From the NCBI GenBank assembly GCA_000827265.1, contig KN834823.1, positions 239,635 through 275,772 of the forward strand: 36,138 nt of DNA, in the 5' to 3' direction. Below are positions 11,383 through 21,542 of this stretch, in pieces. The notes below the pieces were generated by a model, which was not told the origin of the DNA, did no database searches, and saw only the letters and a list, made by a program, of their open reading frames with translations. The stretch is from Collybiopsis luxurians FD-317 M1 (taxonomy: Eukaryota > Basidiomycota > Agaricomycetes > Agaricales > Omphalotaceae). Position numbers and translations under genes: made by a program. Numbering within the stretch: the stretch's first letter is position 1; each line of letters starts with the position of its first letter.

Positions 11383-12709
11383 TCAGACCGAGGAGTAGTC
11401 CGGAGGAAGCTCTGTCTCACCAGAGTCGCGACTCCGGAAAGAAGAGAGAATCCTCGAGCCGCTATCTTGGTGACGAGATTGCCCCTCGTTGTGAGCTGGA
11501 TTTGGTTGAGGATTACCAAGGGAGACATTGTTATCGAGAGGTTCCATTGCCCCATTCATGGATATATTGAGCGCGGAACGAATCCGTTGGATACGACTAG
11601 GGAGGGGTCGACCGGCAGAAGGCGCCGATGGGATATTGTTTTCTTCGGATTGTAATCCAGGTAAGGTGCCCTCCCTCTGAATTGATCTAGGTCTGTGTTT
11701 TTCTTCTGAAGGAGAGATAGGTCGGCCAAGAGCGAAAGGTGAGATAAATCCGTGTGCGGATTCCTCGCTATGTCGAGTCGTAGTACTGATTAATTGGATT
11801 CCGGTCATACGTCTTCGTCGGCGCAGACACAGTAGTATATTCCCGATAAGGAGAAATAAACCTACACCACCCATGACAGCACCCACTAGTAGAGCTGTGT
11901 GATCACCCGCGTTAGAAGTGGACGCCGAAGCGACGGAAGTATCCGATGAAGTGGGTTTAGTAGAAACTGAAGATAAAAATGCTGCGGTCGCACTTTTCAT
12001 ACTGTTTATACTAATTTTTAAATCAACGTTGTGAAATCTTCATTACGCTCGGGACCTACTTCATGTTTACACTACGTATTCCACAACATGATCAGTTTCA
12101 CAACATCCAGCTTAGCGCAGCATTACTCACCCCGTTTTCTTGCTTGAACTAGCCGAGGTACCTGTAGGAGGCAGAGGACTTCCAGTAAGGGTAGGATTAG
12201 GGACAACAGTGACCTCGGTGGTAAAAAATGGTTCTCCATTTTTGAGAATATCTAATCAGATGGAGAATTGGATATCATTCACCTTTACTCACTGAATGTT
12301 GACTGTGAGGATTTCAAATAACCTAATAGCACGAAACTCAAACCTCAATCTATCACACTTCAGCGAAGAACTAACCCTGCCCTACTGAATACCATAGGGG
12401 ATGTTCCCTGGTCTCCTTGAGAGTTATCGGTCGGTATTGGGGTGGATTTAACGGTAGGGCCTTCAGGTTCGTCCAATTTGATTTTCTGCAGAAAGAACTG
12501 AACGGCTGGGTCTGTCTTGTCCCGTTGCCACGTTACATTCTGAGAGTCAAAAAATGCAGTAGGTGTCCCAGAAGGCGGAAATGAGATTGAGAGCGAGCCA
12601 GCACTCCCAAGTAGGCTTAAAAGCCAAGCAAAAAGACTAGGAATGAAGAGATCTCAGGGGGAGAAATTATATTGTACAGAGATGTTTACCTTAATCTCAC
12701 ATACTGCAT
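11383..12709 (-). pseudogene. B1: family-B membrane protein with a lost splice acceptor
   Basis: Family model: complement(join(11383..12010,12060..12071,12131..12241,12293..12322,12376..12636,12690..12709)), 353 aa if all exons are used. Signal peptide MQYVRLSLFAWLLSLLG; ectodomain SLSISFPPSGTPT, VTWQRDKTDP; exon LFEILTVNIQ; exon NGEPFFTTEVTVVPNPT; 12-nt microexon; Ser/Thr stalk, one helix, tail ending ELPPDYSSV. The acceptor before the NGEPFF exon, ctcag in B2, B3 and B5 (ctccag in B4), is ctcaa here (12242). The nearest upstream AG (gattag) would shift the frame. Because every exon is phase 2, skipping that exon would still keep the frame, so a shorter protein is possible. The exon 2 donor is also weak (gttagt). 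It may be a pseudogene or an exon-skipping allele. Confidence 0.55.
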
Positions 12710-13489
12710 TTGTCTTGGCTTAAAAAACAGTAGACGGTCAACAAAGAAAACACGGATCCAGATCCGTTACAGTAGAAGATAAAGCAACGATGGGCCACAT
12801 GAGAAGCTTGGGAAGATATTGTCTTATTATACGATTCGGATATCCGGGTAGCCAAGTGAGCAGATTAACAGGCCTGAGTAGAAGCTGTATACGCCATGAT
12901 TAACAAGCGTTTCGGCGCGGCTCATTTCTGATGTTGATTGATCTTTGCGCGACATCTTCGATTGTTGCTGTAGTTGCGATGTCAAATGAAGGTTTGATGA
13001 GTAATGCAGTATTCTTCAGTTTTAGAGTTCTTTAAAGGAAGAAATTTTTGGTTTAACCTTTGAATTATTTTGTATATTAGTTAAAGTGAGTTTTAATTGA
13101 TTTATTTTAATTATTTGTAAATTAGTGACATCTCAATATTCTACCAGACCATTAACTACTGAGCACTATATACCCATATAAGTCTCGCACAATAAGCTTT
13201 TAAAGTAGCTGGAAAAATTCCGGAACTCTTCACACAGTGTGAAAACTAGTGTTTCTGATACTCTTTCATTTTTGGTAACAAGAAAGACAGTTAATTGGCA
13301 TGTGAACGAGGTGCAAGAACAAAGGGAAGTAGTGATATGCACTTGGCACTTGGAAAATCTAATTAATTTTTAACTCCTTTATCCCATACCTTCTGATCCA
13401 AAGTTTGAAAGTGTAGATAAAATGAATGCATACACATTGGAAAATGTTAAAAAATGTGACGACATTCGACCAATTGGATATAACATGTA
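12710..13489. other. A+T-rich spacer upstream of B1
   Basis: 12710-13020 resembles the 5' flanks of B2 and B3 loosely (shared 'ggatccagatcc' and 'agagaaagcaac'-type segments near 12760-12790). The stretch 13020-13490 is very A+T-rich (tttgtatattagttaaagtg). No gene is supported; the minus-strand frame 13359-13577 has no features. Confidence 0.35.
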
Positions 13490-14330
13490 TTAAAAGATGA
13501 TTCTTACAATTCACGAGCCTCGCCGTATAAAAGACGCAGAAGGTCCTAGACATGAGTAGAAGACCTTGATCGAGCAACTAATATCGGGCAGGCTTTACCT
13601 TCGACACTACAAACTGTACTAGAAGTAGATGACCTTGAAATGGAAGTAGCTCGGACAAACGCAAAACTACAGAAAGCCGTAAATAGCTGTTCACTTAAAG
13701 TATGAGCAATAGTATGAGCAATAGTAGTTAAAGCGGCGTCGTCATTGAATATCATGGCAAACCTTTCAGAGGTTCCATTGGTCACTAAAGCTGGGGTGAA
13801 AGATCCCATAAAAGATTAAGAGTCCGAGTATGATGTGATCTGAATATCTATGGAAGACGAGATAGCTGCATCATTCAATTCCTCAGCGTTATCAACTGCA
13901 GGGTTCATTGGTCGGACTGATGCTGTATGTCGAGTACGGCCTCCAAGGTGCAAGGCAGAGCAAAGCATCTTGGGGAGAAGCAATCCTAAGTCAGCTACAA
14001 CTCTACCTATAATAGAAGGGTTATGCTAGGCTAGTTGCTCTGATTAAGTCATTACAAAAGAAATGATTGTTGATGACTATTACCATCGAGCTTCCTATAC
14101 TCGTAGACTGACTATTTTTTCCAAATCAGTCCGTGAATATTCGAATAATAGGGCAAGGGACTCTGAAGGAGTGAAAGGTTGTACTAGACTAGTAAATGTC
14201 AGTACATATCTTGTTACATCGTGATAGTCTCAGAAGGACGAGCGGTATGGGAATTAATCTAGGTGGAAGGGGTGGGTGTTGAGGGCGATGTTGGGAGCAA
14301 AGGGGAGTTGAACACGGATGCAAGTAGCAA
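13490..14330. repeat. Direct repeat R, copy 2 (matches 9360-10210)
   Basis: Collinear with copy 1 with scattered substitutions and small indels, including a local duplication of 'gagcaatagtat' (about 13704-13728). The minus-strand relic reads FTPALVTNGTSERFAMIFNDDAA and continues into a Ser-rich stretch (ATSISRSSTSST) broken by possible small introns. Copy 1 is followed by psi-A, but this copy is followed directly by spacer P, so the psi-A segment is missing here. Confidence 0.5.
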
Positions 14331-14971
14331 ACGTCTACAGAGCGGTGAGGCCAATCAGCGAGGATTCAACTGCCGGAGCGATCGAGTCTAGGATTGTTGG
14401 ATATCTGGGTATGACTGCAGCGGCTTTGAAGGCGTCGATACAGAGCACGAAGTAGTGTCAAATATGTTTATACTTGGGTACCTTTTTCAACGTGCACGAT
14501 AGAGGTACGGGCCAAGGGTACCCGGCAGCTGAACGACAGACATAAACCTGTAATGAGCTGATGACAAAGTGTGACTAGGACAAGAGAAGGATTTCGAAGC
14601 GTCTCTGTCCTACAGTATATAACTAGCTAACTATGATCCCTGCTTCAGTAATAAGGTCGATGTTATACTCTAACAGTCAGAGCTCTTTACTTATATCTGC
14701 CCGGACCACGGCATTCGGCAGCCGAAGATCGATGATCTTCTGGGTGTTAATTTGCCTTTTATACACGCTCAGAACTTATGGAAGTTGACGAACTCAAATC
14801 TCTTGACCATTGACCCGCACGCTGAAGTATCTGGTGGTCAAGCAAGCCTCGTGTAAGAAACTCAAGTTAGTACGCTTACTTGACCAGCGACCCGCTGAAA
14901 TTGATTAGAATTATATACGCCAAACATTGGCAAAAGATATGCGTTCCATTTTGTACATGTATGATACCACA
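14330..14971. repeat. Spacer block P, copy 2 (3' of B2)
   Basis: Begins with 'tacagagcggtgagg' and is collinear with 17276-17900 and 22115-22750. It lacks the left third of the block (the 'caaactgcggactcg' part). The plus-strand frame YRAVRPISEDSTAGAIESR is retained in three of the copies with mostly conservative changes. There is no complete gene. Confidence 0.45.
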
Positions 14972-16244
14972 TTAGACCGAGGAGTAGTCGGGAGGAAGCT
15001 CTGTCACGCCAGAGTCGCGACTTCGGAAAGAGGGGAGGACCCTCAAGCCGCTATCTTGGTGACGAAATGGCCTGACGTTGTAACTATTCCGCGTTGGACT
15101 GGGCCCAGGATTCTCGAAAGAGGCATTGTTATCGAGAGTGTTTATTCCTCCATCCATGGATATATTGAGTGCGGAACGAATCTGTTGAATACGACTAGGG
15201 AGGGGCTGATCGGTGGAAGGCGCCAATGGGATATTGCTTTCTTCGGATTGTAATCCAGGTAAGGTTCTCTCCCTCTGAATTGATCTGGGCCTGTGTTTTT
15301 CTTCTGAAGGAGATACGGGCCGGCCAAGAGCGAAGGGTGAGATAAATCCGGGTGTGGATTTCTCGCTATGTCGAGTCATAGTACTGCTTGTCTGAATTCG
15401 AATTATATGTCGCCGGTGGTGGAGACACAGCAGAATGACCCCTACAATGAAAAAAAGTCCTACACCACCGGCGACGGCGCCGATTATCAGGACTGTATAA
15501 GACGTTAAATTCGGGGTGGCGGAAGTACCCGAGGAAGCGTTGGTAGGCAGTGAAGTAGTGGTGGCGGAAGTAGTGGTTGCGGAGAGGGCGGATGATGATT
15601 TGTTTACTCTATGTATTCCCTGATACGATCAGTTTCACACCATCGCAGCCTAGCAAAGCATTACTTACCCTATTACACTGTTTGAGCTCGCAGTGGGAGC
15701 CGGGGGACCTCCCGTGGAAGTAGGATTAGGAGCGACCGTGATCTCAGTTGTAAAAAATGGCTGTCCATTTCTGAGAATGATCAATTAAATGGGTGCACAA
15801 GATATTTTTATCGTTCTCCGTTACTCACTGTAGGTTTACCGCGAGGATTTCAAATAACCTGGAGCATGAAACTCAGAACTCATTTCATCATTGCTAAGCC
15901 AGTAACTGACCCTGCCCTATTGAACTGCATAGGGCTTGTTCCTTGGCCGCCTTGAGAGTTATCAATTGGTATTGGAGAGGACTTAGTGGTAGGGCCATCA
16001 GGTTCATCCAGTTTGATCCTCTGCAAGAAGAACTGGACATTTGGGTCACTCTTGTCCCGTTTCCACTCTACCATTTGAGAGTCGAAAGCTGCAGTGGGTG
16101 TGCCAGAAGGCGGAAACGAGATCGAGAGCGAGCCAGCACTCCAAAGCAGGCATAAAATCCAAGCAAAAAAACTAGGGAAGAATAAATTTCCATTGGAGAC
16201 TTCCCCTAGTATGTAGCAGCTTGCCTCAACCTCACGTAGTACAT
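14972..16244 (-). CDS. B2: single-pass membrane protein with Kre9/KNH-like ectodomain
   Basis: Model: complement(join(14972..15608,15669..15770,15829..15858,15911..16171,16225..16244)), 349 aa. Signal peptide MYYVRLSFFAWILCLLWSAG. The ectodomain LSISFPPSGTPTAAF, VEWKRDKSDP, ending FNRAG, then LFEILAVNLQ and NGQPFFTTEITVAPNPT follow the strand order of fungal Kre9/KNH-like beta-sandwiches (family assignment inferred). Ser/Thr stalk, helix near 176-200 (LIIGAVAGGVGLFFIVGVIL), tail with SPFALGRPVSPSEEKHRPRS and C-terminal ELPPDYSSV, a PPxY-like end. The first intron starts with GC (gcaagc). The microexon and intron present in B1, B3, B4 and B5 are replaced here by one fused exon (GVNKSSS). The helix resembles that of B5 more than those of B1, B3 and B4. 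Likely a surface or wall protein. Confidence 0.68.
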
Positions 16245-16859
16245 CTTCTCTCCTTGACTTGCAGAACGAGTTAACGGTCAAGAAAGAAAACACGGATCCA
16301 GATCCGCTACAGTAGAAGAGAAAGCAACTCGGAGGGCCTACACGAGTAGGGAGGACTCTATTTTTCTCTTCCGTCCGATTCCGTTGATATCTCCGTAGTC
16401 AAGCAACCAGATGTACGCCTATGTCAACGGTGTATACAGCCGTGATTCTTTAGTGTTTCAGCGCATTCAATGTCTGACTCATCATTTCGCGATACTTAAC
16501 CTCAAGCTACTGCTCTATTTACGAGGTCGGATGGAGGCCTGATGATCAAGTAAGTATTGTTCAAGGTTGTTAATGAAAGAGAAATTTCGCCATCTAGATC
16601 ATCGTAGCAGAGCAGCATGCAAAGCAACGCATGTCTGAGTCAAAATTGAATGATTGTATCATCGGTTAGTCGGCCGTTTCATCCCATCCTAAACGGGCAG
16701 GCCTTACTTTAATGGTATTTTAGATACCCTTTTGAAGTCCAGAACTTCATTATTGTTAGACCCGATGCTTGTGGGCTTATAGACTTCCTTCAATTTACCA
16801 GCTGCCACCCACCTCCGTCTTCACCCATAACTTATTCACAGTAGCGCATCAGATTAAAG
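16245..16859. repeat. 5' flank of B2, duplicated at the 5' flank of B3
   Basis: 16245-16680 is nearly identical to 19410-19846. The continuation from 16681 (gtttcatcccatcctaaac) is matched at 21543, on the far side of the transposon. This stretch is therefore the uninterrupted version of the locus and fixes the element's insertion point. No gene is seen. Confidence 0.7.
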
Positions 16860-18082
16860 GCTATATTAGAAGCCCAATGGTTTCATGAAAAATTTCCTTG
16901 GTGTTAGAATTATAAAGTATGCTGATCACAAGATTTGTCTATCCACTAAAAAGCTCCTATATTGCATCATTCACCTCCGGGACGTTTGGCTGATTCAGAG
17001 ACTCAGATTAAAAAATCAAACTGCGGACTCGGAAACCCAGTCGTTGACCCCACAAACTTCTGGTGCTTTTGAGGATGATAACTTTCAGGGACGGGAGCAT
17101 AACTTGTGGTTTGCGATATCTGATATCGACGAACGCCAAGGTTCGAGGATAGGTAGAACGATAGTGGTTTTCTCCTATCCTATATCCTTCATATGGAAGG
17201 TATTCATAGTACTCACGTACTTGGGCTGACTGCTATAGCAAATGCTAGGTTGGCCTTCGAAGTGGATGTCTCTTCCTACAGAGCGGTGAGGTCAATCAGC
17301 GGGAATTCAACTGTCGGAGCGATCGAGTCTAGGTTTGTTGGATATCTGGGTATAATTGTAGCAGCTTTGAAGGCGTCGATACAGAGCACGAAGTAGTGTC
17401 GAATATGTTTATACCTGGGTACCTTTTTGATGTTTCTTTCAACGTGAACGATAGAAGTAATCATGACGAAACTTTGCCGCGGAGCCAAGGGTACTCGGCA
17501 GTTGAACGGCAGACATAAAGCTACTTCTCCAAATTGGGAAACGTCCCCCAATGATGTAATGAGCTGATGACAAAGTGTGACTAGTACTAGGACAAGAGAA
17601 GGATTTCGAAGCGTCTCTGTCCTACATCCAGTAGATGACAATTATATGATCCCTACTTCAGTAACAAGGTCATGTTATATTCTAACAGTGAGAGATTGAG
17701 TATTCGATGCTTCGTCGTCTTTTACTGTGACTGTGGCTCTTTCTATATTTCCCTGTCTGCCGCTCAGCTGCCGAATACCCCTTGCATGAGCACGAAGCAA
17801 GTACGAAGTGCTTTGCCGGACCACGGCATTCGGCGGCCGAAGATCGATCGATGATCTCCTGGGTGTTAATTTGCCTTTTTGCTCAGAACTTATGGAAGTC
17901 GACTAACTGAAATCTCTTGACCATTAACCCGCACGCTGAGGTATCCGGTGGTCAAGCAAGCCTCGTCTAAGAAACTCAAATCAGTATGCTTACTTGACCA
18001 GCGACCCGCTAAATTGATTAGAATTAGATAGGCCAAATGCGCAAAAGATATGTTATCCAATTTGTACATGTATGATACCACA
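16860..18082. repeat. Spacer block P, copy 3 (3' of B3)
   Basis: The most complete copy, collinear with 21720-22870. Its left part (16885-17000) is related on the minus strand to the frame at 24869-25162 but is broken by stops. The middle part has open frames on both strands (plus: LTAIANARLAFEVDVSSYRA; minus: RHYFVLCIDAFKAATIIPRY). A gtgagt donor (reverse complement near 17210) and a ctgtag acceptor near 17280 bracket the minus-strand reading STSKANLAFAIAV. I cannot decide which strand was coding and call no gene. Confidence 0.45.
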
Positions 18083-19409
18083 TCAGACCGAGGAGTAGTC
18101 CGGAGGAAGCTCTGTCACACCAGAGTCGTGACTTCGGAAAGAGGCGAGAATCCTCAAGCCGCTATCTTGGTGACGAAATGGCCTAATGTTGCCACTATTC
18201 CGCATTGGACTTGGACGAAGATTCTCGAAGGAGGCATTGTTACTGAGAGGTTTCATTGCCCCATTCATGGATATATTGAGTGCGGAACGAATTCGTTGGA
18301 TACGACTAGGGAGGAGCTGACCAGCAGCAGGCGCCGATGGGATATTGCTTTCTTGAGATTGTAGTCCAGGTAAGCTGCCTTCCCTCTGAATTGATCTGGG
18401 TCTCTGTTTTTCTTCTGAAGGAGATATGGGCCGGCCAAGAGCAAAGGGTGAGATAAATTCTTGTGTGGACTCCTCGCTACGTCGAGTTGTAGAACTGATT
18501 GTTTGGACTTGGGACATATGTTGCCGTCGGCGGAGGCACAGCAGTATGTTCCCAATAAGGAGAAGCAAGCCTACACCGCCCACGACGGCACCCACTAGTA
18601 GAGCTGTGTGATCACCTGTGACAGAAGTGGACGCTGAAGCGACGGAAGTACCCAATGTGTTGGTGTTAGTAGAAGTTGCGGATGAAGATGACGATTTCGG
18701 GGTCCCGGGCTCCATCCTAACTTTCAGATTAACGTTGAGAAATTTTCATTGCAGAAGGGACCTACATGTTTACACTATATGTTCCACAACATAATCAGTT
18801 TCACACCATCTCTAGCAAAGTATTACTCACCCCTGTTTCTTGTTTGGACTCGCAGAGGTGCCTGTAGGAGGCGGAGGACCCCCCGAAGAGGTGGGGTTAG
18901 GAGCGACCGTAATCTCAGTAGTGAAAAATGGTTGTCCATTTCTGAGAATAACCAATCAAATGGAGAACAAAATATCATTCTCCTCTACTCACTGTATGTT
19001 GACCGCGAGGATTTCAAATAACCTGACAGCATGAAACTCAGACCTCAGTTTATCACTCCTAAGCCAATAACTGACCCTGCCCTGTTGAACATCATAGGGG
19101 ATGTTCCTTGGCTGCCTAAAGAATTATCTATTGGTACTGGAGTGGACTTAACAGTAGGACCTCCCGGTTGGTCCAATTTAATCCTCTGGAGATAAAACTG
19201 AACGCTTGGGTCATTCGTGTCCCGTTTCCACACTACCATTTGAGAGTCGAAAGCTGCAGTGGGTGTGCCAGAAGGCGGAAATGAGATCGAGAGCGAGCCA
19301 GCACTCCAAAGCAGGCATAAAATCCAAGCAAAAAGACTAGGGAAGAATAAATTTCCATTGGAGACTTCTCCTAGTACATAGCAGCTTGCCTCAACCTCAC
19401 GTAGTACAT
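18083..19409 (-). CDS. B3: single-pass membrane protein with Kre9/KNH-like ectodomain
   Basis: Model: complement(join(18083..18716,18765..18773,18831..18941,18993..19022,19076..19336,19390..19409)), 354 aa. Signal peptide MYYVRLSLFAWILCLLWSAG; ectodomain SGTPTAAFDSQMVVWKRD, ending FNRAG (gtcagt donor); LFEILAVNIQ; a PFFTTEITVAPNPT exon; a 9-nt microexon (tgtaaacat); then MEPGTPKSSSSSATSTN stalk. The helix lies near 182-206 (LLVGAVVGGVGLLLLIGNIL). The tail has SPFALGRPISPSEEKQRPRS and ends ELPPDYSSV. All introns are phase 2; intron 1 begins with GC. From the start of the stalk through most of exon 2 it is almost identical to B5, introns included. Its 5' flank is shared with B2. It appears intact. 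Confidence 0.7.
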
Positions 19410-19846
19410 CTTCTCTCCTTGGCTTGCAGAACGAGTTAACAGTCAAGAAAGAAAACACGGATCCAGATCCGTTACAGTGGAAGAGAAAGCAACTCGGAGG
19501 GCCCACACGAGTAGGGAGGACTCTGTTTTTCTCATCCGTCCGATTCCGTTGATATCTTCGTAGTCAAGCAACCAGATGAAGGCCTATGTCAACGGTGTAT
19601 ACAGCCATGATTCTCTAGTGTTTCAGCGCATTCAATGTCTGATTCATCATTTCGCGATACTTAACTTCAAGCTACTGCTCTATTTACGAGGTCGGATGGA
19701 GGCCTGATGATCAAGTAAGTATTGTTCAAGATTGTTAATGAAAGAGAAATTTTGCCATCTAGATCATCGTAGCAGAGCAGCATGCAAAGCAACGCATGTC
19801 TGAGTCAAAATTGAATGATTGTATCATCGGTTAGTCGGCCGTTTCA
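19410..19846. repeat. 5' flank of B3, duplicate of the B2 flank
   Basis: Near-identical to 16245-16680, with a handful of substitutions (for example tatttacgaggtcggatgg in both). The homology stops exactly at gtttca/taccgc, where the transposon begins, and resumes after it. The stretch has no frame of note. Confidence 0.75.
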
Positions 19847-20080
19847 TACCGCAAACGAGAGTTAGTTGCCTGGTAAGTGATGTCAATTCGGACTTGGCAT
19901 CGGCCATTCGGCTAGCCTCCCCGCCAGATAATACATTACCTACCAGTAGCCGAACCTGTCACGCGTAACAAAATACTGTATATAGATTGTCCATCAATAA
20001 AGCATCTTTGTATTATTGCGATGCAGGACCTTGGCGTCGCAGGAATTCTGCATCGAAACGGGAACCAGCCTAATGATAGC
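19847..20080 (+). repeat. Left terminal inverted repeat
   Basis: Pairs with 21310-21542. Both arms share internal landmarks gccagataatacattacc and catcaataaagcatctt. The arms differ by scattered substitutions and a small indel, so the insertion is not very recent or the arms evolve independently. Confidence 0.85.
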
Positions 20081-21309
20081 GTGTTTTCTTCGAGATACTT
20101 ACATATATATGAAATTTTTCTTAGCAGGTGCAAATCGACTATGGTCGAATATTCCTCAGGGTGAATTTACATAGATCTAAGCAAGCTATTTCAGGCCAGG
20201 GAGAACTTCGCCGCTTGCATTGAAAATCTCCATTAGTTTTTCCTCACTTTTACCTTGCTGTCTTCTACTATAATACCTCACATACATGCATGACAGGAGA
20301 AACAATCATTGCCTCTGAAACCAATGCTGAGGCAGCTAGTTGTGAGCATTGTTCAGAATGTCATGTCCACAATGGCTAACATTAGCTACAGAAACAGAAT
20401 ACAGTTCTGTGGCTCACTATCCAACATGATTATCAGGATCATACAAGCCAGACAAGACTCCTTGATTGAAAAGATCTTCAAATCCCGGTGCAAAGTTGCA
20501 TCTATAAATGGACCAATTGATCTCTGATTTGATATTCTTTTTCTTTTGCATAAACCTATGTTGCAGAGTTCCAACAAGGCTAGGGTCGAGCTTCTGTTGA
20601 ATTTCAGTATGCATATTGGCTACCCCAAAGTTCTCGGATCCTGGGCCACTCATTAAGGTTAATGAAACATAGCCTATTGGAATTTAATCCATCATTATCA
20701 GAGGTACCTGATTTGCAGTCGGCGTACCAGCACATGTAGAGTCTCCCTCTCTTCATACTGCTTCGAGATAGTAACTATTTATCGGAATTGATTCTTATTC
20801 GTCGACCAGCATTTGATCCAATAGTTATAACTACTGGAAGGGTCAATTGCATTGTGAAAATGCAAGCCAAATCGTTGAAATTTGTCATGTTGGTCAAGAC
20901 AAAACATCACAAACACCTGAAGCATAAGAAATGCAACACCGAAATCGATTTCCTCTCCTTGCTGCAACGGCATCCGATTCAATTGTATGGAGGACTTTAT
21001 TGATGAGCTTTCTTGATATGGAAATCAATAACATTCGCTGAACATACCCAAATTGAGATTACCTAGGAGATTTCATGCCATATTCAAAGCTCATTATGAT
21101 TCTCAATCCCTCTGCACCGATAAACTGGATACAAAACAATTGAATTGTGAAGTTAATTCAAGCCTTTGCAAGCCCTTCACTGTATTAGTCTTTGGAAATT
21201 GGGATAAATATCAAGGTACATCAAAATTTGAAGTTATGTGTGATGGGCATGGTTCAATCTATGATAGGAAAAGAACTGTATTGACATAGAGTATCTCAAA
21301 GAAAAGATA

Positions 21310-21542
21310 GCTATCATTAGGCCGGTTGTCCTTCTGATACAGAATTCCTGCGATGCCAAGGTCCTGTATCGCAATATACGAAGATGCTTTATTGATGTAC
21401 AATCTGTATACAGTATTTTCTTACGCGTGACGGGTGCGGCTACCGGTAGGTAATGTATTATCTGGCGGGGAGGCTGGCCGAATGGCCGATGCCAAGTCCG
21501 AATTGACATCGCTTACCAGGCAACTAACTCTCGTTTGCGGTA
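21310..21542 (-). repeat. Right terminal inverted repeat
   Basis: Reverse complement of the left arm, ending ctctcgtttgcggta immediately before the second gtttca. The inner boundary is taken where the paired gctatcatta / taatgatagc segments stop matching. Confidence 0.85.

Larger units (their letters stand above)
19847..21542. mobile_element. 1.7-kb DNA transposon, non-autonomous, long terminal inverted repeats
   Basis: Terminal inverted repeats of about 234 bp (19847-20080 and 21310-21542) start taccgcaaacgagagttag and match at roughly nine in ten positions. Flanks carry a 6-bp direct duplication, gtttca, at 19841-19846 and 21543-21548. The orthologous stretch beside B2 (16675-16700) has one gtttca and no insert, a true empty site. 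The 1.2-kb interior is A+T-rich. Its longest frames (20309-20527 plus, 20417-20653 minus, 20788-21003 plus) show no transposase motif. I do not assign a superfamily. Confidence 0.85.

Noticed and set aside
15142..15327. Overlapping frames on either strand of the B tails (also 18265-18555, 11362-11655, 22832-23203)
   Set aside because: Shadow frames of the long B tail exons; they recur only because the tails are duplicated.
20309..21289. Possible transposase fragments within the inverted-repeat element
   Set aside because: Frames are short, on both strands, and show no catalytic-triad spacing or helix-turn-helix I can recognise.
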